Positions 1 through 9,300 of a stretch of 64,000 nt of DNA are shown in pieces; positions within the stretch are counted from its first letter, which is position 1, and every line of letters starts with the position of its first letter. Made by a program: the position numbers and the translations under genes. A model generated the notes under the pieces. It saw only the letters and a list, made by a program, of their open reading frames with translations. It had not been told where the DNA came from and ran no database searches. This stretch comes from Paludibacteraceae bacterium (GTDB lineage Bacteria > Bacteroidota > Bacteroidia > Bacteroidales > Paludibacteraceae): positions 62,001 through 126,000 of the forward strand of contig JAKSNJ010000001.1 in assembly GCA_024399965.1 (NCBI GenBank), written 5' to 3'.

Positions 1-1
1 A

Positions 2-1003
2 GCCGATTGCTGGCAAGTCTATTCGATTATTACGGACCTGTTTACTCCCAATCCCAAACGATTGCGCGACTGGCTGACTATGCCCAAGGAGAACGGTTAC
101 GAGTCGCTGCATACTACCGTACTGGGACCTGAAGATAAATGGGTGGAGGTGCAAATCCGTACACGAAGAATGGACGAGGTGGCTGAGCAGGGCGTGGCTG
201 CCCACTGGGCATATAAGGGTATTCATAATGCCAATATAGTCTCGCAGCAAGCGTCGGTCTTCGTCTTCACACCAACGGGTGACTTACGTAAACTGCCTGC
301 CGGCGCCACGGTACTGGACTTCGCTTTCTCCATCCACAGCGAGGTGGGCTGCCACTGCATAGGCGGTCGGGTCAACGGACAGAACGTTGGTATCCGTCAA
401 CAACTGAAAAACGGCGATAGGGTAGAGATACAGACCTCGCCTAATCAGCACCCTACTGAGGGCTGGTTGAGCGTAGTCGTATCAACACGTGCCAAGAATA
501 AGATTCGTCAGGCACTCAAGGAAATAGAGTTCCGCAACGCTTCCGCCGGACGCGAACTGATGGAACGCAAGTTCAAGAACTGGAAACTGGACTATACCGA
601 GGGCGATATATCCCACGTAGCTGCCAAATTGGGGTATAAGACTATCACCGAACTCTATCAGGCACTCGCTCTGGAAAAGGAAGATATACAGCACCTCAAG
701 GAAGTGCTTGAGCAACTATCTTCCCCAAATGAACCGTCAGTGGCGCGTCGTGTCGCCGACCAACCCTCGTCCGCTGCGGCTCAGCGCACAAACAATCAGC
801 AACAGATAGAAATAGACATCCGTGTCCGCAATGTCGATTATCACTTAGCAGCGTGCTGCCAACCCAAACCGGGTGATCCCATCTTCGGATTCATCTCCGT
901 CACCAAAGGTATTCGCATTCACCACTGCAACTGCCCCAATGCTGCCGATATGCAGGCACGATACCCCTACCGACTTATTCCTGCACGTTGGAAAGAACAA
1001 TGA
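2..1003 (+). CDS. Rel/SpoT-family (p)ppGpp synthetase/hydrolase, C-terminal part, no ACT domain
   Basis: The frame is open from the window edge, so the hydrolase domain and most of the synthetase domain lie outside. The first ~70 visible residues carry the end of the synthetase domain (PKENGYESLHTTV, then EVQIRT and AAHWAYK), which makes ppGpp from GTP/GDP and ATP. A TGS domain follows (~residues 86-147, starting VFVFTPTGD), then a helical region, and last a cysteine-rich zinc-finger-like domain (LAACCQPKPGD, HHCNCPNA). The protein stops about 10 residues after that domain. Family members normally continue for about 80 residues with an ACT/RRM regulatory domain, which is absent here. The TGA stop overlaps the ATG of the next gene, which suggests translational coupling. 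Family assignment is firm; hydrolase activity cannot be judged. Confidence 0.93.
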   Translation, partial: ADCWQVYSIITDLFTPNPKRLRDWLTMPKENGYESLHTTVLGPEDKWVEVQIRTRRMDEVAEQGVAAHWAYKGIHNANIVSQQASVFVFTPTGDLRKLPAGATVLDFAFSIHSEVGCHCIGGRVNGQNVGIRQQLKNGDRVEIQTSPNQHPTEGWLSVVVSTRAKNKIRQALKEIEFRNASAGRELMERKFKNWKLDYTEGDISHVAAKLGYKTITELYQALALEKEDIQHLKEVLEQLSSPNEPSVARRVADQPSSAAAQRTNNQQQIEIDIRVRNVDYHLAACCQPKPGDPIFGFISVTKGIRIHHCNCPNAADMQARYPYRLIPARWKEQ

Positions 1004-1782
1004 CTATAACCGTACTCATTGACAATAAGAAACAGACCAAAGCCCTCACCAAAGAGTGGGGATTGTCGTTGTATATTGATTTTGAAGGACATAAGTATCT
1101 GTTAGATGCTGGGCAGAGTGGTGCTTTTGCGGACAATGCCCAGCGGCTACATATCGACTTAACGCAAGTGGACGCCGCTGTCCTCTCGCATGCGCACTAC
1201 GACCATGCCAATGGTTTGGAACGCTTCTTCGCCTGCAATCCACACGCTCCTCTGTATGTCCGCGAGGGAACGGCTGAAGATTGTTACCATCAGATTTGGT
1301 GTTTCCGCAAGTATATCGGTATTCGTCGGGGCTTGTTGGCTCGCTACGACGCGCGTATTCGCTACATAAAGGGGTGCTATGAAATCAACCACCATGTGTG
1401 GCTCATACCACACGATAATACGACTTCGCCCTATTCGTCCCCACATGAGCAGTCATTGGTGTTCGATACCGAACAGGGACTGGTCATTTGCAGCAGTTGT
1501 TCGCACGCCGGCATAGACACTATCTTAGAACAAGTGTATGACGCGCTGCCCAATAGGCAATTGTATGCTTTTGTGGGCGGACTGCACCTATTCCGTACTT
1601 CGGGAAAAGAGGTCCGTTATCTCGCTAACCGCCTCTCCAACCGTGCATTGTGCATGGTCAATCGTCAACCGTCAACTTTTTATGTCGGTCATTGTACGGG
1701 CAACCGTGCCTTTGCCGTCTTGCACGAGGTTTTAGGCGACCGTGTACAACCTCTCTATACCGGCTTAACGCTAACCTTATAG
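1000..1782 (+). CDS. MBL-fold metallo-hydrolase (dihydropteroate-synthase-like MBL subfamily)
   Basis: A 260-residue metallo-beta-lactamase-fold protein. The zinc motif HAHYDH is at residues 64-69, with later metal/active-site segments CSSCSHAG, VGGLHL and VGHCTG. The subfamily resembles proteins annotated as methanopterin-related MBL hydrolases; the substrate is unknown. I chose the ATG at 1000, which overlaps the upstream TGA, over a TTG 12 nt earlier. Its 3' end overlaps the stop of the convergent small membrane-protein gene by 6 nt. Just before the last histidine motif the coding sequence contains a five-unit 7-bp array (1643-1677) translated as roughly ALCMVNRQPST, where relatives have only a short loop. 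This looks like an in-frame repeat insertion that left the active-site motifs intact. Confidence 0.85.
   Translation: MTITVLIDNKKQTKALTKEWGLSLYIDFEGHKYLLDAGQSGAFADNAQRLHIDLTQVDAAVLSHAHYDHANGLERFFACNPHAPLYVREGTAEDCYHQIWCFRKYIGIRRGLLARYDARIRYIKGCYEINHHVWLIPHDNTTSPYSSPHEQSLVFDTEQGLVICSSCSHAGIDTILEQVYDALPNRQLYAFVGGLHLFRTSGKEVRYLANRLSNRALCMVNRQPSTFYVGHCTGNRAFAVLHEVLGDRVQPLYTGLTLTL
1643..1677 (+). repeat. 7-bp tandem array inside the MBL hydrolase gene
   Basis: Five units: GTGCATT, GTGCATG, GTCAATC, GTCAACC, GTCAACT. The same opening unit and the same GTCAAC-type units occur in arrays at 13309, 32097, 35756, 37456 and (degenerate) 56527. Here the array is translated. Confidence 0.8.
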
Positions 1783-2019
1783 CACCTCTCTGCTGCGGCA
1801 CAGCAAGAGCGTAATGCCTGCAATGAGGAGGCCGCTGACAAGGTAATTGGTGGTCAAAAAATGAAGTAACGCTTGTGGGTAAGCGAGCAAGAGACACACC
1901 AGTCCGACAAGGACGGACATAAGGCGAATCCCCCACACTATACGCCAATCAATTTGCGTCTTTGGCAGTTGGTTCATCACACGTTGTACAAATTCTTCAT
2001 CACTCATATCCGTTTTCAT
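1777..2019 (-). CDS. small membrane protein following an ECF sigma factor
   Basis: An 80-residue protein. The N-terminal ~25 residues are soluble (MKTDMSDEEFVQRVMNQL), and two hydrophobic segments follow at about residues 29-47 and 58-74. It overlaps the 3' end of the ECF sigma gene by 20 nt and is its last operon partner. Short proteins of this design, with a soluble N-terminus and two membrane helices, commonly accompany ECF sigma factors in Bacteroidota and may act as a membrane tether or anti-sigma-like partner. That role is inferred from position only; there is no recognisable zinc-binding anti-sigma motif. Confidence 0.7.
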   Translation of the reverse strand: MKTDMSDEEFVQRVMNQLPKTQIDWRIVWGIRLMSVLVGLVCLLLAYPQALLHFLTTNYLVSGLLIAGITLLLCRSREVL

Positions 2020-2491
2020 TTAAGTAAGTTCGTAATTTCTCTTTGCCCCGTTTAAGGTGGCTTTTTACGGTGTTTTCGTTTATTCCCGTAATCTTGACTA
2101 TTTGTTTTATGCTGCGGTCTTCCAGTACGCTTAACTGCACGCAGGTGCGTTCGGGAGGGCTGAGTATCAGCAGGGCTTGCTGCATGTCTATATGCAAGTC
2201 CGTGGCCGGTGGGTGCATCTGCGAGGGGGTATCGCTCACGGCATTCAGGTCCTCGGTGGGGTGCTGCTGACGCATATAGTCCATAAACGTATTATAAGCA
2301 ATACGCATCAGCCATGTCTTGGGACTGCTTAGCGCAGCAAAACTATCCCACGCATAGAAGGCCTTAATGAACGTATCTTGTGCCAAATCGTCCGCCAACA
2401 TACTATCCCCATCGGTTAGACCGGTCAGGAAACGACGTACAGCACCTTGATACCGCCGAACGACTATTTCGAATACTTGCGAAGGTACCAC
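2000..2491 (-). CDS. ECF RNA polymerase sigma factor
   Basis: 163 residues. Region 2 is at residues ~8-75 (DLAQDTFIKAFYAWDSF, then PKTWLMRIAYNTFMDYMR). Region 4 is at ~105-160 (LILSPPERTCVQLSVLEDRS, with the helix-turn-helix ending NENTVKSHLKRGKEKLR). It directs core polymerase to a dedicated promoter set. It sits third in a four-gene minus-strand operon: beta-strand-repeat protein, DUF6249-like membrane protein, sigma factor, small membrane protein. It overlaps both neighbours (28 nt upstream, 20 nt downstream), so expression is coupled. The signal sensed is unknown; the membrane and surface partners suggest envelope status. Confidence 0.93.
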   Translation of the reverse strand: MVPSQVFEIVVRRYQGAVRRFLTGLTDGDSMLADDLAQDTFIKAFYAWDSFAALSSPKTWLMRIAYNTFMDYMRQQHPTEDLNAVSDTPSQMHPPATDLHIDMQQALLILSPPERTCVQLSVLEDRSIKQIVKITGINENTVKSHLKRGKEKLRTYLNENGYE

Positions 2492-2811
2492 GCTACTGCT
2501 AATTCACCAAGTCCGATAATCGCGATAAAAGCACCAATACCCACCGTGCTCCAATAGGAAACCCAACTACTTACCATCAGTCCAATGCCTATGGTAAGGA
2601 GCGTGATGCCTGACTTGAAGTGCTTAGTGGGAGATTTCTCTTCCTCTTTTTTGTTGTTCAGCAGTTGCCGAATGTGTTCGGGGTCCTCGCCTTTCTCTAT
2701 CATCTTTTCGATGAGACGGTTACGTTCCTGTTCCTTCTTATGCGAGAACCACAAGACAATGAATACCAATAAAACGGGCATCAAAATGCCACAAATAGGT
2801 ACAATTTCCAT
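2464..2811 (-). CDS. DUF6249-like membrane protein
   Basis: 115 residues. The first transmembrane helix is at about residues 6-22 and is followed by a highly charged cytosolic stretch (HKKEQERNRLIEKMIEKG, then EEEKSPTKHF). Two further hydrophobic segments span ~66-85 and 88-107. The one-helix / charged coil / two-helix pattern matches small DUF6249 proteins that accompany sigma factors in Bacteroidota. The start is 1 nt from the stop of the upstream beta-strand-repeat gene and the end overlaps the sigma factor gene by 28 nt. It may transmit a signal to the sigma factor; this is inferred from context. Confidence 0.75.
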   Translation of the reverse strand: MEIVPICGILMPVLLVFIVLWFSHKKEQERNRLIEKMIEKGEDPEHIRQLLNNKKEEEKSPTKHFKSGITLLTIGIGLMVSSWVSYWSTVGIGAFIAIIGLGELAVAWYLRKYSK

Positions 2812-2812
2812 C

Positions 2813-3601
2813 TTAGTCGTGTATTTTTTGTATTTGTATTATTCCATTTACCACCGCAAGGTTGACCTCCATTGTGGATTGTTCTCCACAAATATAGGTG
2901 TTGCCGTCTTGGGTACACTCAAAGTCGTTTGTCAACAAGCCGTTGACTTTGCTGACCTCTGCCTCAAAAGCAGCAGTGTCAGGCAAACATAACGTGACAT
3001 TGCCGTTAACGGTGTGCAGGTCTATATTGTTGGAACTTCGTGTTGTTAAAGTGTTGCATCCGTTTACGGAAGAAATATCGATTTCGTTGGCATCTATTTC
3101 AATGGTGTTATTGCCGTTCATAGTTATTACATTCACCCTATTGAAACGATAGTGCAGCGGAATATACACCACTAAGTCCTTGACCAGCGTGGCTTTCTTC
3201 CCCAAACGAATATCTTTGCGTCCGGAGTCGCAGAACTGCAGATCTACGCGGTGGTCATGCACCCAATAGTGTAAGAGATTGGGGTCGATGGGCTCACCTG
3301 CTACAAAGGTTTCTTTCCATGTGATGTGTGGTACATCAGCGTAATACATATCAACGTTGCCTGTGCCCCACTCAATATAAATGGATTGAATGTCCTCGTC
3401 CGCACTGCCGACCGAATCAATGCTATAGCACTCGGGGTGGTCGTACTGTAAGGCGGCGTTGGGCAGGATGTTGGTCAAGATGTGCCCCACCTCTTTGGTG
3501 CAAGTACGCATACCCACAATGCATAGTACGACAACGGCTACCACGATTAATACAATTTTTTTACGTTTATCCATACGTGTTTTTTTTGTTTGTTTATCCA
3601 T
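2813..3601 (-). CDS. membrane-anchored beta-strand-repeat (DUF4097/DUF2807-like) protein
   Basis: About 262 residues from the ATG at 3601; an in-frame ATG at 3574 is an equally good start, and neither has a clear ribosome-binding site. After a lysine-rich start comes one hydrophobic helix (IVLIVVAVVVLCIVG). The C-terminal half is a run of short beta-strand repeats with recurring N-G-N/V-N-G turns (ITMNGNNTIEID, ISSVNGCNTL, LHTVNGNVTL, VNLAVVNGI). This is typical of the GIN-type right-handed beta-solenoid found in DUF4097/DUF2807 proteins. It is the first gene of the sigma-factor cluster and probably presents its solenoid in the periplasm. Function is unknown. Confidence 0.75.
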   Translation of the reverse strand: MDKQTKKTRMDKRKKIVLIVVAVVVLCIVGMRTCTKEVGHILTNILPNAALQYDHPECYSIDSVGSADEDIQSIYIEWGTGNVDMYYADVPHITWKETFVAGEPIDPNLLHYWVHDHRVDLQFCDSGRKDIRLGKKATLVKDLVVYIPLHYRFNRVNVITMNGNNTIEIDANEIDISSVNGCNTLTTRSSNNIDLHTVNGNVTLCLPDTAAFEAEVSKVNGLLTNDFECTQDGNTYICGEQSTMEVNLAVVNGIIQIQKIHD

Positions 3602-3712
3602 TAGACGGATTAAGCACCCCCAAAAGTTGCATAATTTGGAACTTTTTGGAGTAAAAATATCAGCGCAACCTCTGCGAAAAAGGTGCGGTAGCAAACGAAT
3701 TACGAATGTATA

Positions 3713-5452
3713 TTACAAGGGGTAAACCTGTTGACCCTCAAAATAGGTGGCGAGGACGTGGGTGTTGTGAATGTTTTGCGTTTCACAGCGGAGCACGTTT
3801 TGGTCTATCAGTATAAAGTCCGCGTATTTGCCAACGGCTATACTGCCTCGCTCTTTTTCCAAATGCAGTTGGTAAGCACCATTGATGGTAATGGCCTGCA
3901 AGAACTGTTCACGCGAAATCAGTTCGTCAGGGTCCCATGGTGTAGTGCTGGGCAGACCTTCCTGCTGATACATTCCGGTGATGGCTATTTCCATAATGCC
4001 AAATGGGTCTTCCGGACTGCCTGATGTGGCAGGGTAATCGGTGTGAGAGGTGATATGCACACCTTTGTCAAAAAACGATTTCATGGGGTAGGACTTACCT
4101 GCCAAATTGGTGGGTAGGGCTTTTTTCAGCGTGTCGCGAGCGAGGTCGGGAACCGAGTGCCAATGCATACCGGCATCAATGCAGATATTATTGTCGGCTA
4201 TTCGTTGAAAATCTTCAGGAGTCACGTTGCGCACATGTACCAAACTGTTGCGCATATCCTTGATGCCTGCGGAAGCGTAAGCGTTGACCACGCGCTGCAC
4301 GGCAGCATCGCCCATTGTGTGAATATGCATAGAGATACCCCGTGAATTGGCATAGCGTGTGATGGCGGCAATGTCTTCTTCAGACCAGTTGGCTATACCG
4401 TGTCCGCCGGTGGCATATTCGCCGATGACGAAGCCGGTAAACGTCTCCACCGTTCCGTCCATAAATAATTTGAAATAGTCGGGGTGTACATGCTTGGAAC
4501 TGAATTGGCTTTGCCAACGCTCTGCTTCTTGCACGGCTTTCTCTATATCTGGGCACCAACTCTCGATTTCGTAACTTAAACCGATATTCAGGTGCAGGTC
4601 ACCACGTTTGTCCATCTGTTTGGCTACTTGGTAGTAGGCGTCGTTGCTAAAGTAATTGGACCAACCGTCCATATAAATGGTGTAGCCGTTGGCCAAGATA
4701 CGCTGCTGCAGCAACTCGAAGGTCTGTTGTGCCACTTCGGGCGTCAGCAGTTCGTTGAAGTCAATGCCATGCGAGCGCACATACGTGCCCGCTTGCTCCT
4801 TGAGCAGTCCTGTCGGCAGTTGGTCATCGCCCATAACAATCTCTCCACCCGGGATAGATGAGATGAGCAGTTTGCCGTCCTTGTCCAAAATACCTGCCCG
4901 TTGCAGGCATAGGGTGTTCGCCAACCCTTTATGTCCCTCGGAGTCATTCATATAAACCGCTACGTCAGGGCATATTCGGTCTAAATCTTGTCGGGTAGGC
5001 AGATTGTCGCACCAGTAGAAAAAGTTCCACCCGTGCCCGTATATGTTGTTTTTGCCCTGTTGCTTGGTTTTCTGATAGAAAGCCGTCAGTTGTTGCATAC
5101 CTGCCTCTCGGTCGGCATTGTTGTCAATGTCCAGTCCCATCAGTTGGAGAGAAGTGCCCATCGTGTAATGGGCATGTCCGTCCGTGCAAGAGGGCATAAC
5201 CATACCTGAATGATGGTGAATGCACTTCGTGTCGGGAGTGCGGTATGCTTCCGCCCCTACGCTATCACCTACAAACACGTATTTGCCATCGCGAATAACC
5301 ATCGCCTGAGCCATAGTGTTATTCTCGGCGGTGTAAATGGTGCCATACACGATGAGCGTTGAGTCCGGCTGCGGTGCAGGAGTATGCTCTTTGCACCCTG
5401 CCAAAAACACAACCAACAGACATACGAGATAAGGGGTGATAGACGTTTTCAT
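3713..5452 (-). CDS. amidohydrolase family lipoprotein (YtcJ-like, Amidohydro_3)
   Basis: 579 residues with a lipoprotein signal ending LVVFLAGC (Cys20). Metal-binding signatures of the amidohydrolase superfamily are visible: H93-A-H95 in CTDGHAHY, a later HIHTMGDAAV, and SHTDYPA near the C-terminus, which resembles the strand-8 aspartate region. The motif YFKLFMDGTVETFTG is characteristic of YtcJ-like enzymes, which hydrolyse C-N bonds of poorly defined amides or hydantoin-like substrates. The gene starts 18 nt after the frameshifted outer-membrane protein gene, so the two are probably co-transcribed. The substrate is unknown. Confidence 0.88.
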   Translation of the reverse strand: MKTSITPYLVCLLVVFLAGCKEHTPAPQPDSTLIVYGTIYTAENNTMAQAMVIRDGKYVFVGDSVGAEAYRTPDTKCIHHHSGMVMPSCTDGHAHYTMGTSLQLMGLDIDNNADREAGMQQLTAFYQKTKQQGKNNIYGHGWNFFYWCDNLPTRQDLDRICPDVAVYMNDSEGHKGLANTLCLQRAGILDKDGKLLISSIPGGEIVMGDDQLPTGLLKEQAGTYVRSHGIDFNELLTPEVAQQTFELLQQRILANGYTIYMDGWSNYFSNDAYYQVAKQMDKRGDLHLNIGLSYEIESWCPDIEKAVQEAERWQSQFSSKHVHPDYFKLFMDGTVETFTGFVIGEYATGGHGIANWSEEDIAAITRYANSRGISMHIHTMGDAAVQRVVNAYASAGIKDMRNSLVHVRNVTPEDFQRIADNNICIDAGMHWHSVPDLARDTLKKALPTNLAGKSYPMKSFFDKGVHITSHTDYPATSGSPEDPFGIMEIAITGMYQQEGLPSTTPWDPDELISREQFLQAITINGAYQLHLEKERGSIAVGKYADFILIDQNVLRCETQNIHNTHVLATYFEGQQVYPL

Positions 5453-5470
5453 AGGAGGGAATTTTAGTTA

Positions 5471-5958
5471 TTAGAATAAGTAACGAATGCCAAGACTGAC
5501 GCCAGAGTAGAGACCTCCGATGCCGAAACCAACCTTGTCATTGTAGTTGTCCACACCAATCGTGGGACGCCAATCCAATGACAACTCCATGGGGAACCAG
5601 AAGTCATAAGCAATGCCAATATGACCTGCTACACGGCATACCAAATGGTAGGATCGTTGAAACTGTACAAACCACCGGCACCACCGACACCCATAGCCCA
5701 GTGCCATTCACCGCGTTGGTTCCAAGGAACAGATGTTCCGAACGGGTCAATCCAATCGTAGGTAACACTACCACCAATACCGAAACCATAGATGAAAGGA
5801 ACATTAACAGCTACATCCAGCATGTTCTTTTCACCAAAACCATGTTGATACGAGAAACCGGCACTGTAACCTAAGTTAGCACCAATTGCACGAGGTTGAG
5901 CGGCTGCAAAAGCGCAGGACGCGATAGCCATAACAGCTACAAAGAAAAGTTTTTTCAT
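5471..5958 (-). pseudogene. small outer-membrane beta-barrel-like protein, frameshifted
   Basis: Translation from the ATG at 5958 gives a signal peptide (KKLFFVAVMAIASCAFAAA) and a barrel-like sequence with alternating aromatics (VTYDWIDPFGTSVPW, GEWHWAMGVGGAGGLYSF). It then stops at about 5630 (NDPTIWYAV-stop). The rest of the same protein continues in another frame over 5471-5640 (AGHIGIAYDFWFPMELSLDW to SGVSLGIRYLF), ending with a C-terminal aromatic residue as expected for an outer-membrane barrel. A one-base indel near 5630-5650 would restore a ~160-residue protein. This is either a recent inactivation or a sequencing/assembly error. No slippery sequence that would suggest programmed shifting stands out. 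Confidence 0.75.
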
Positions 5959-6016
5959 TTGTGTAAATGAATTAAGTTGATAAATATTGTTAATATCAGA
6001 TAGTTGTGATATTTTC

Positions 6017-6310
6017 TTATACCATGTGCTCAATATTCCACGAAAAGGCTTTAACACCTACCTCGGGATTACGCGCATCCAGTTTCTGCACCGATTCGAG
6101 CAAGGACTCAACCTGTTCGTCCTGCACCACCGTAATCACGGCAGAGTTCATCTCCGGCCAAGCGTGTGTGCCACGACGAGGGTCTCCGTTTACCGACCCC
6201 TGACCTTGTACTTGCTCAAAGAATGACCAACCGCGTATGCCCAATACATCTAACATATACTCCACACGCTCGGTGTTGGCTTGGTTAAAAACAATCATTA
6301 CAGCTTTCAT
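6017..6310 (-). CDS. PG0541-family transporter-associated (PII-like) protein
   Basis: 97 residues (MKAVMIVFNQANTERVEYML..., ending SWNIEHMV). Length, fold pattern and position fit the small ferredoxin-like/PII-like proteins annotated PG0541 that are encoded directly after RND pumps in Bacteroidales. It starts 9 nt downstream of the RND permease stop and is the last gene of the tetR-tolC-adaptor-permease operon. It probably acts in the cytosol as a regulator or accessory of the pump; no biochemical role is established. Confidence 0.8.
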   Translation of the reverse strand: MKAVMIVFNQANTERVEYMLDVLGIRGWSFFEQVQGQGSVNGDPRRGTHAWPEMNSAVITVVQDEQVESLLESVQKLDARNPEVGVKAFSWNIEHMV

Positions 6311-6319
6311 ATCTCTAAA

Positions 6320-9300
6320 CTATTTCTTCACCTTAATATCCATAAAGATAAATTTCTCACGCAGTTTGCGTTGCTTGGCATCGGCATCTTCCTTGGTAAT
6401 TGTGCCATAGAGGATGGGGACGATATACAGCGTGAGGAACGTGGAAACGGTCAAACCGCCAATCACCACAATACCCAACGGTTGCCACATCTCGGCACCT
6501 TCGCCGCTACTTACAGCCATTGGCACCATACCGAGAATGGTGGTAAACGCCGTCATAAGCACAGGACGGATACGGCTTCGCCCACTGACCATAATGGCCT
6601 CGTCCAACGGCATCTTGCGCTCACGCATCAGGTTGATATAGTCCACCAGCACAATACCGTTCTTCACCACAATACCTACCAGCAGTACCAAACCCAAGGC
6701 ACCAATCATATCCAGCGACCTGCCTGTCATCCACAGGGCAAAGAATACACCCGAGAAGGCAAACGGCACGGAGAACATGATAATTCCCGGCTTGGAGAAC
6801 GACTCAAACTGTGATGCCATCACGATATATACCAAGATAACAATCAGGAAGAATAGCAAAATCATGTCGCCAAAGGTTTCCGATTGCGTCTCATACGTAC
6901 CGGCAAGGCGGTAACTATATCCTGTGGGGAAAGTGATTTGATTCATTACATTGTCTTCCAGCGCTTTGGCAAGGTCGCCCAAAGAGGTCTCATAGGGGAA
7001 GACCTTAATGGTGACGATACGCTGACGGGCCTTACGCTCAATGACAGGCGGTGCCCAGTACTCGCCAATAGAAGCCACTTCACTAAGTTTGACACGTCCG
7101 CCGGTAGCGGTAGGAATAGTGAGGTCCAGAATGTCCTCAATTGAGTTGCGGTCCTCTTCCTGCAAGCGTACCAAGATATCGTACTCCGAACCTTCCTCCT
7201 TCAGATAACCGCAGTTCATACCATATACGCGGTCACGCAGGTAGGACGATATAGTGGCAGAAGACAATCCTAAGCGGGACGCTTTCTCTTTATCGACGGT
7301 AATCTTAATCTCAGGGCGGTCGTCCTGACGCGATATAGTTACGTCACGCGCACCCGGTAATTGCTTGGCCAAATACTTGATTTGGTTGGCGATATTGGAC
7401 GTGGTGGCAAAGTCATAACCATATACCTCCACATCTACCGTCTGTGCCTGCTGACCACCCATACCACTGGAAGCGGTAGCCGTGAAATTGGTTATTTCGG
7501 GGTAGGATGCCATTTCACGACGCAACACTTCGGCTATCTCGAAGATAGTGCGCTTGCGCTGCCACTTCTTGTTGGTACGGACGGTCATAGATATTTTGTT
7601 ATTCTCCGTGGAGGAGAACATGGCACTGATAGATGCATCGTCATTCGAACCGGCAGAGGTGGAAATCATCTCAATCTCCGGCACCAGTTCGCAGAAACGT
7701 GTTTCCAACTTACGGGCAGTCTTCAGAGTCTCCTCAATACGTGTACCACGTTGCAACTCAACCATTACCGACAGACGTCCGTTATCCTGCTCTTGCATAA
7801 AGTCGAAGCCAATCTTGCCCGTTATAATAGGTAGTAACGAGATGGCGAAGAAGAGGAACAGACAGCCAAAGGCAATTCCTTTGTGCTTGAGGCACCAACC
7901 CAACGATTGTGCATACCAATCGTCTATCTTATCCAGTAGGCGAACCACCGTCCGGTCATACCATGTCTTATTATTGGCATCATCGTCTATCAGGTCGCCG
8001 TTCTCATCGACATGCACCTTACGGGGCTTGAGCAACTTGGAGCACAGCATAGGCGTCAGGGTGATGGCTACCACGGTGGACGTACAGCACACAATGGTTA
8101 CAATCCAGCCCAATTCATGGAACATGATACCTGCCATACCGCCTAACATCGTCAGGGGCACAAACACAACCACTAACACCAGCGTGGTGGCAATAACGCT
8201 GACCCACACCTCATTGGTGGCGTAGATGGCTGCCTCGCGTGGGTGTTCGCCACGTTCCACGTGCTTGGTGATATTCTCCAACACCACAATGGCATCGTCC
8301 ACCACCATACCGATAGCAATGGTCAGTGAGCAAAGCGAGATGATGTTAATACTGGAATCTACCAGTTTGAGGTAGGCAAAGGCCGTAATCAAGGCAATAG
8401 GAATCGTGATACCGATAATAAAGGTGGCACGCCATTTGCCCAAGAAGAATAGCACAACCAGCACCACGAAGAGTAGGGCATACAGCACGGACTCTTCCAA
8501 CGAGTTAATAGAGTTTTGAATGTTCTCGCTACCTTCGTAAATCTTCTCAATCTTAATATCAGACGGGATTTGCTTTTGGATGCGTGCCAACTCTTCCTTC
8601 ACTTCCTGACACACTTTCACGGTGTTGGCACCGGTTTGTTTGGCAATGACCAAACGCACGGCTTCACGGCCGTTGGCTTTTTCGTCCAAAGTAAGGTCCT
8701 TGATGGTATCGCGCACGGTGGCAATATCTCGAATAAAGACTTGCTGACCGGTGGGCAACATTGTTACCATCAGATTCTCAATCTCTTTACTCTCGATATA
8801 TTCGCTGCGCACCTGCATCTGATACTGTTCCTTGTCCATCTTCACTGTACCGGACGATAGGTTGAGGTTGTTGGCGGAAACGACTTGTCCCACTTGCTCC
8901 AAACTCAGTCCGTAGGCATCTAACTTCTGCTGGTTAAGATCGACATACACATACCGGTCAGGCGAACCTGATAGGGATATATTACCGATACCGTCAATGT
9001 GGTTCAACTGAGGCACTATCTCGTCGTTGAGCAACTTGTCCAAACCGGCATAACTCTCGTCTGCCGTAATCGAATACTGTGCAATAGGCATTGACGATGT
9101 GGATAGTTTGAAGATAACCGGCGTACCGCAGTTGTCGGGCAGGTTATCTTTTACCATGTCCACGAACGAACGTATGTCGTTGGTTATCTCGTCCATATTG
9201 CTGCCCCATTCCATTTCGAGGGTCACCATGGATATGTTGTCCTTCGATTGGGATGTCAGGTGTTTGAGGTGGTCGGTGGAGTTCAGTGCGTTCTCCATGA

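Noticed and set aside
3602-3712. Promoter for the sigma-factor cluster
   Set aside because: An AACTTTTG-like sequence is present on the minus strand, but it deviates from TANNTTTG and no TTTG is found at the proper distance.
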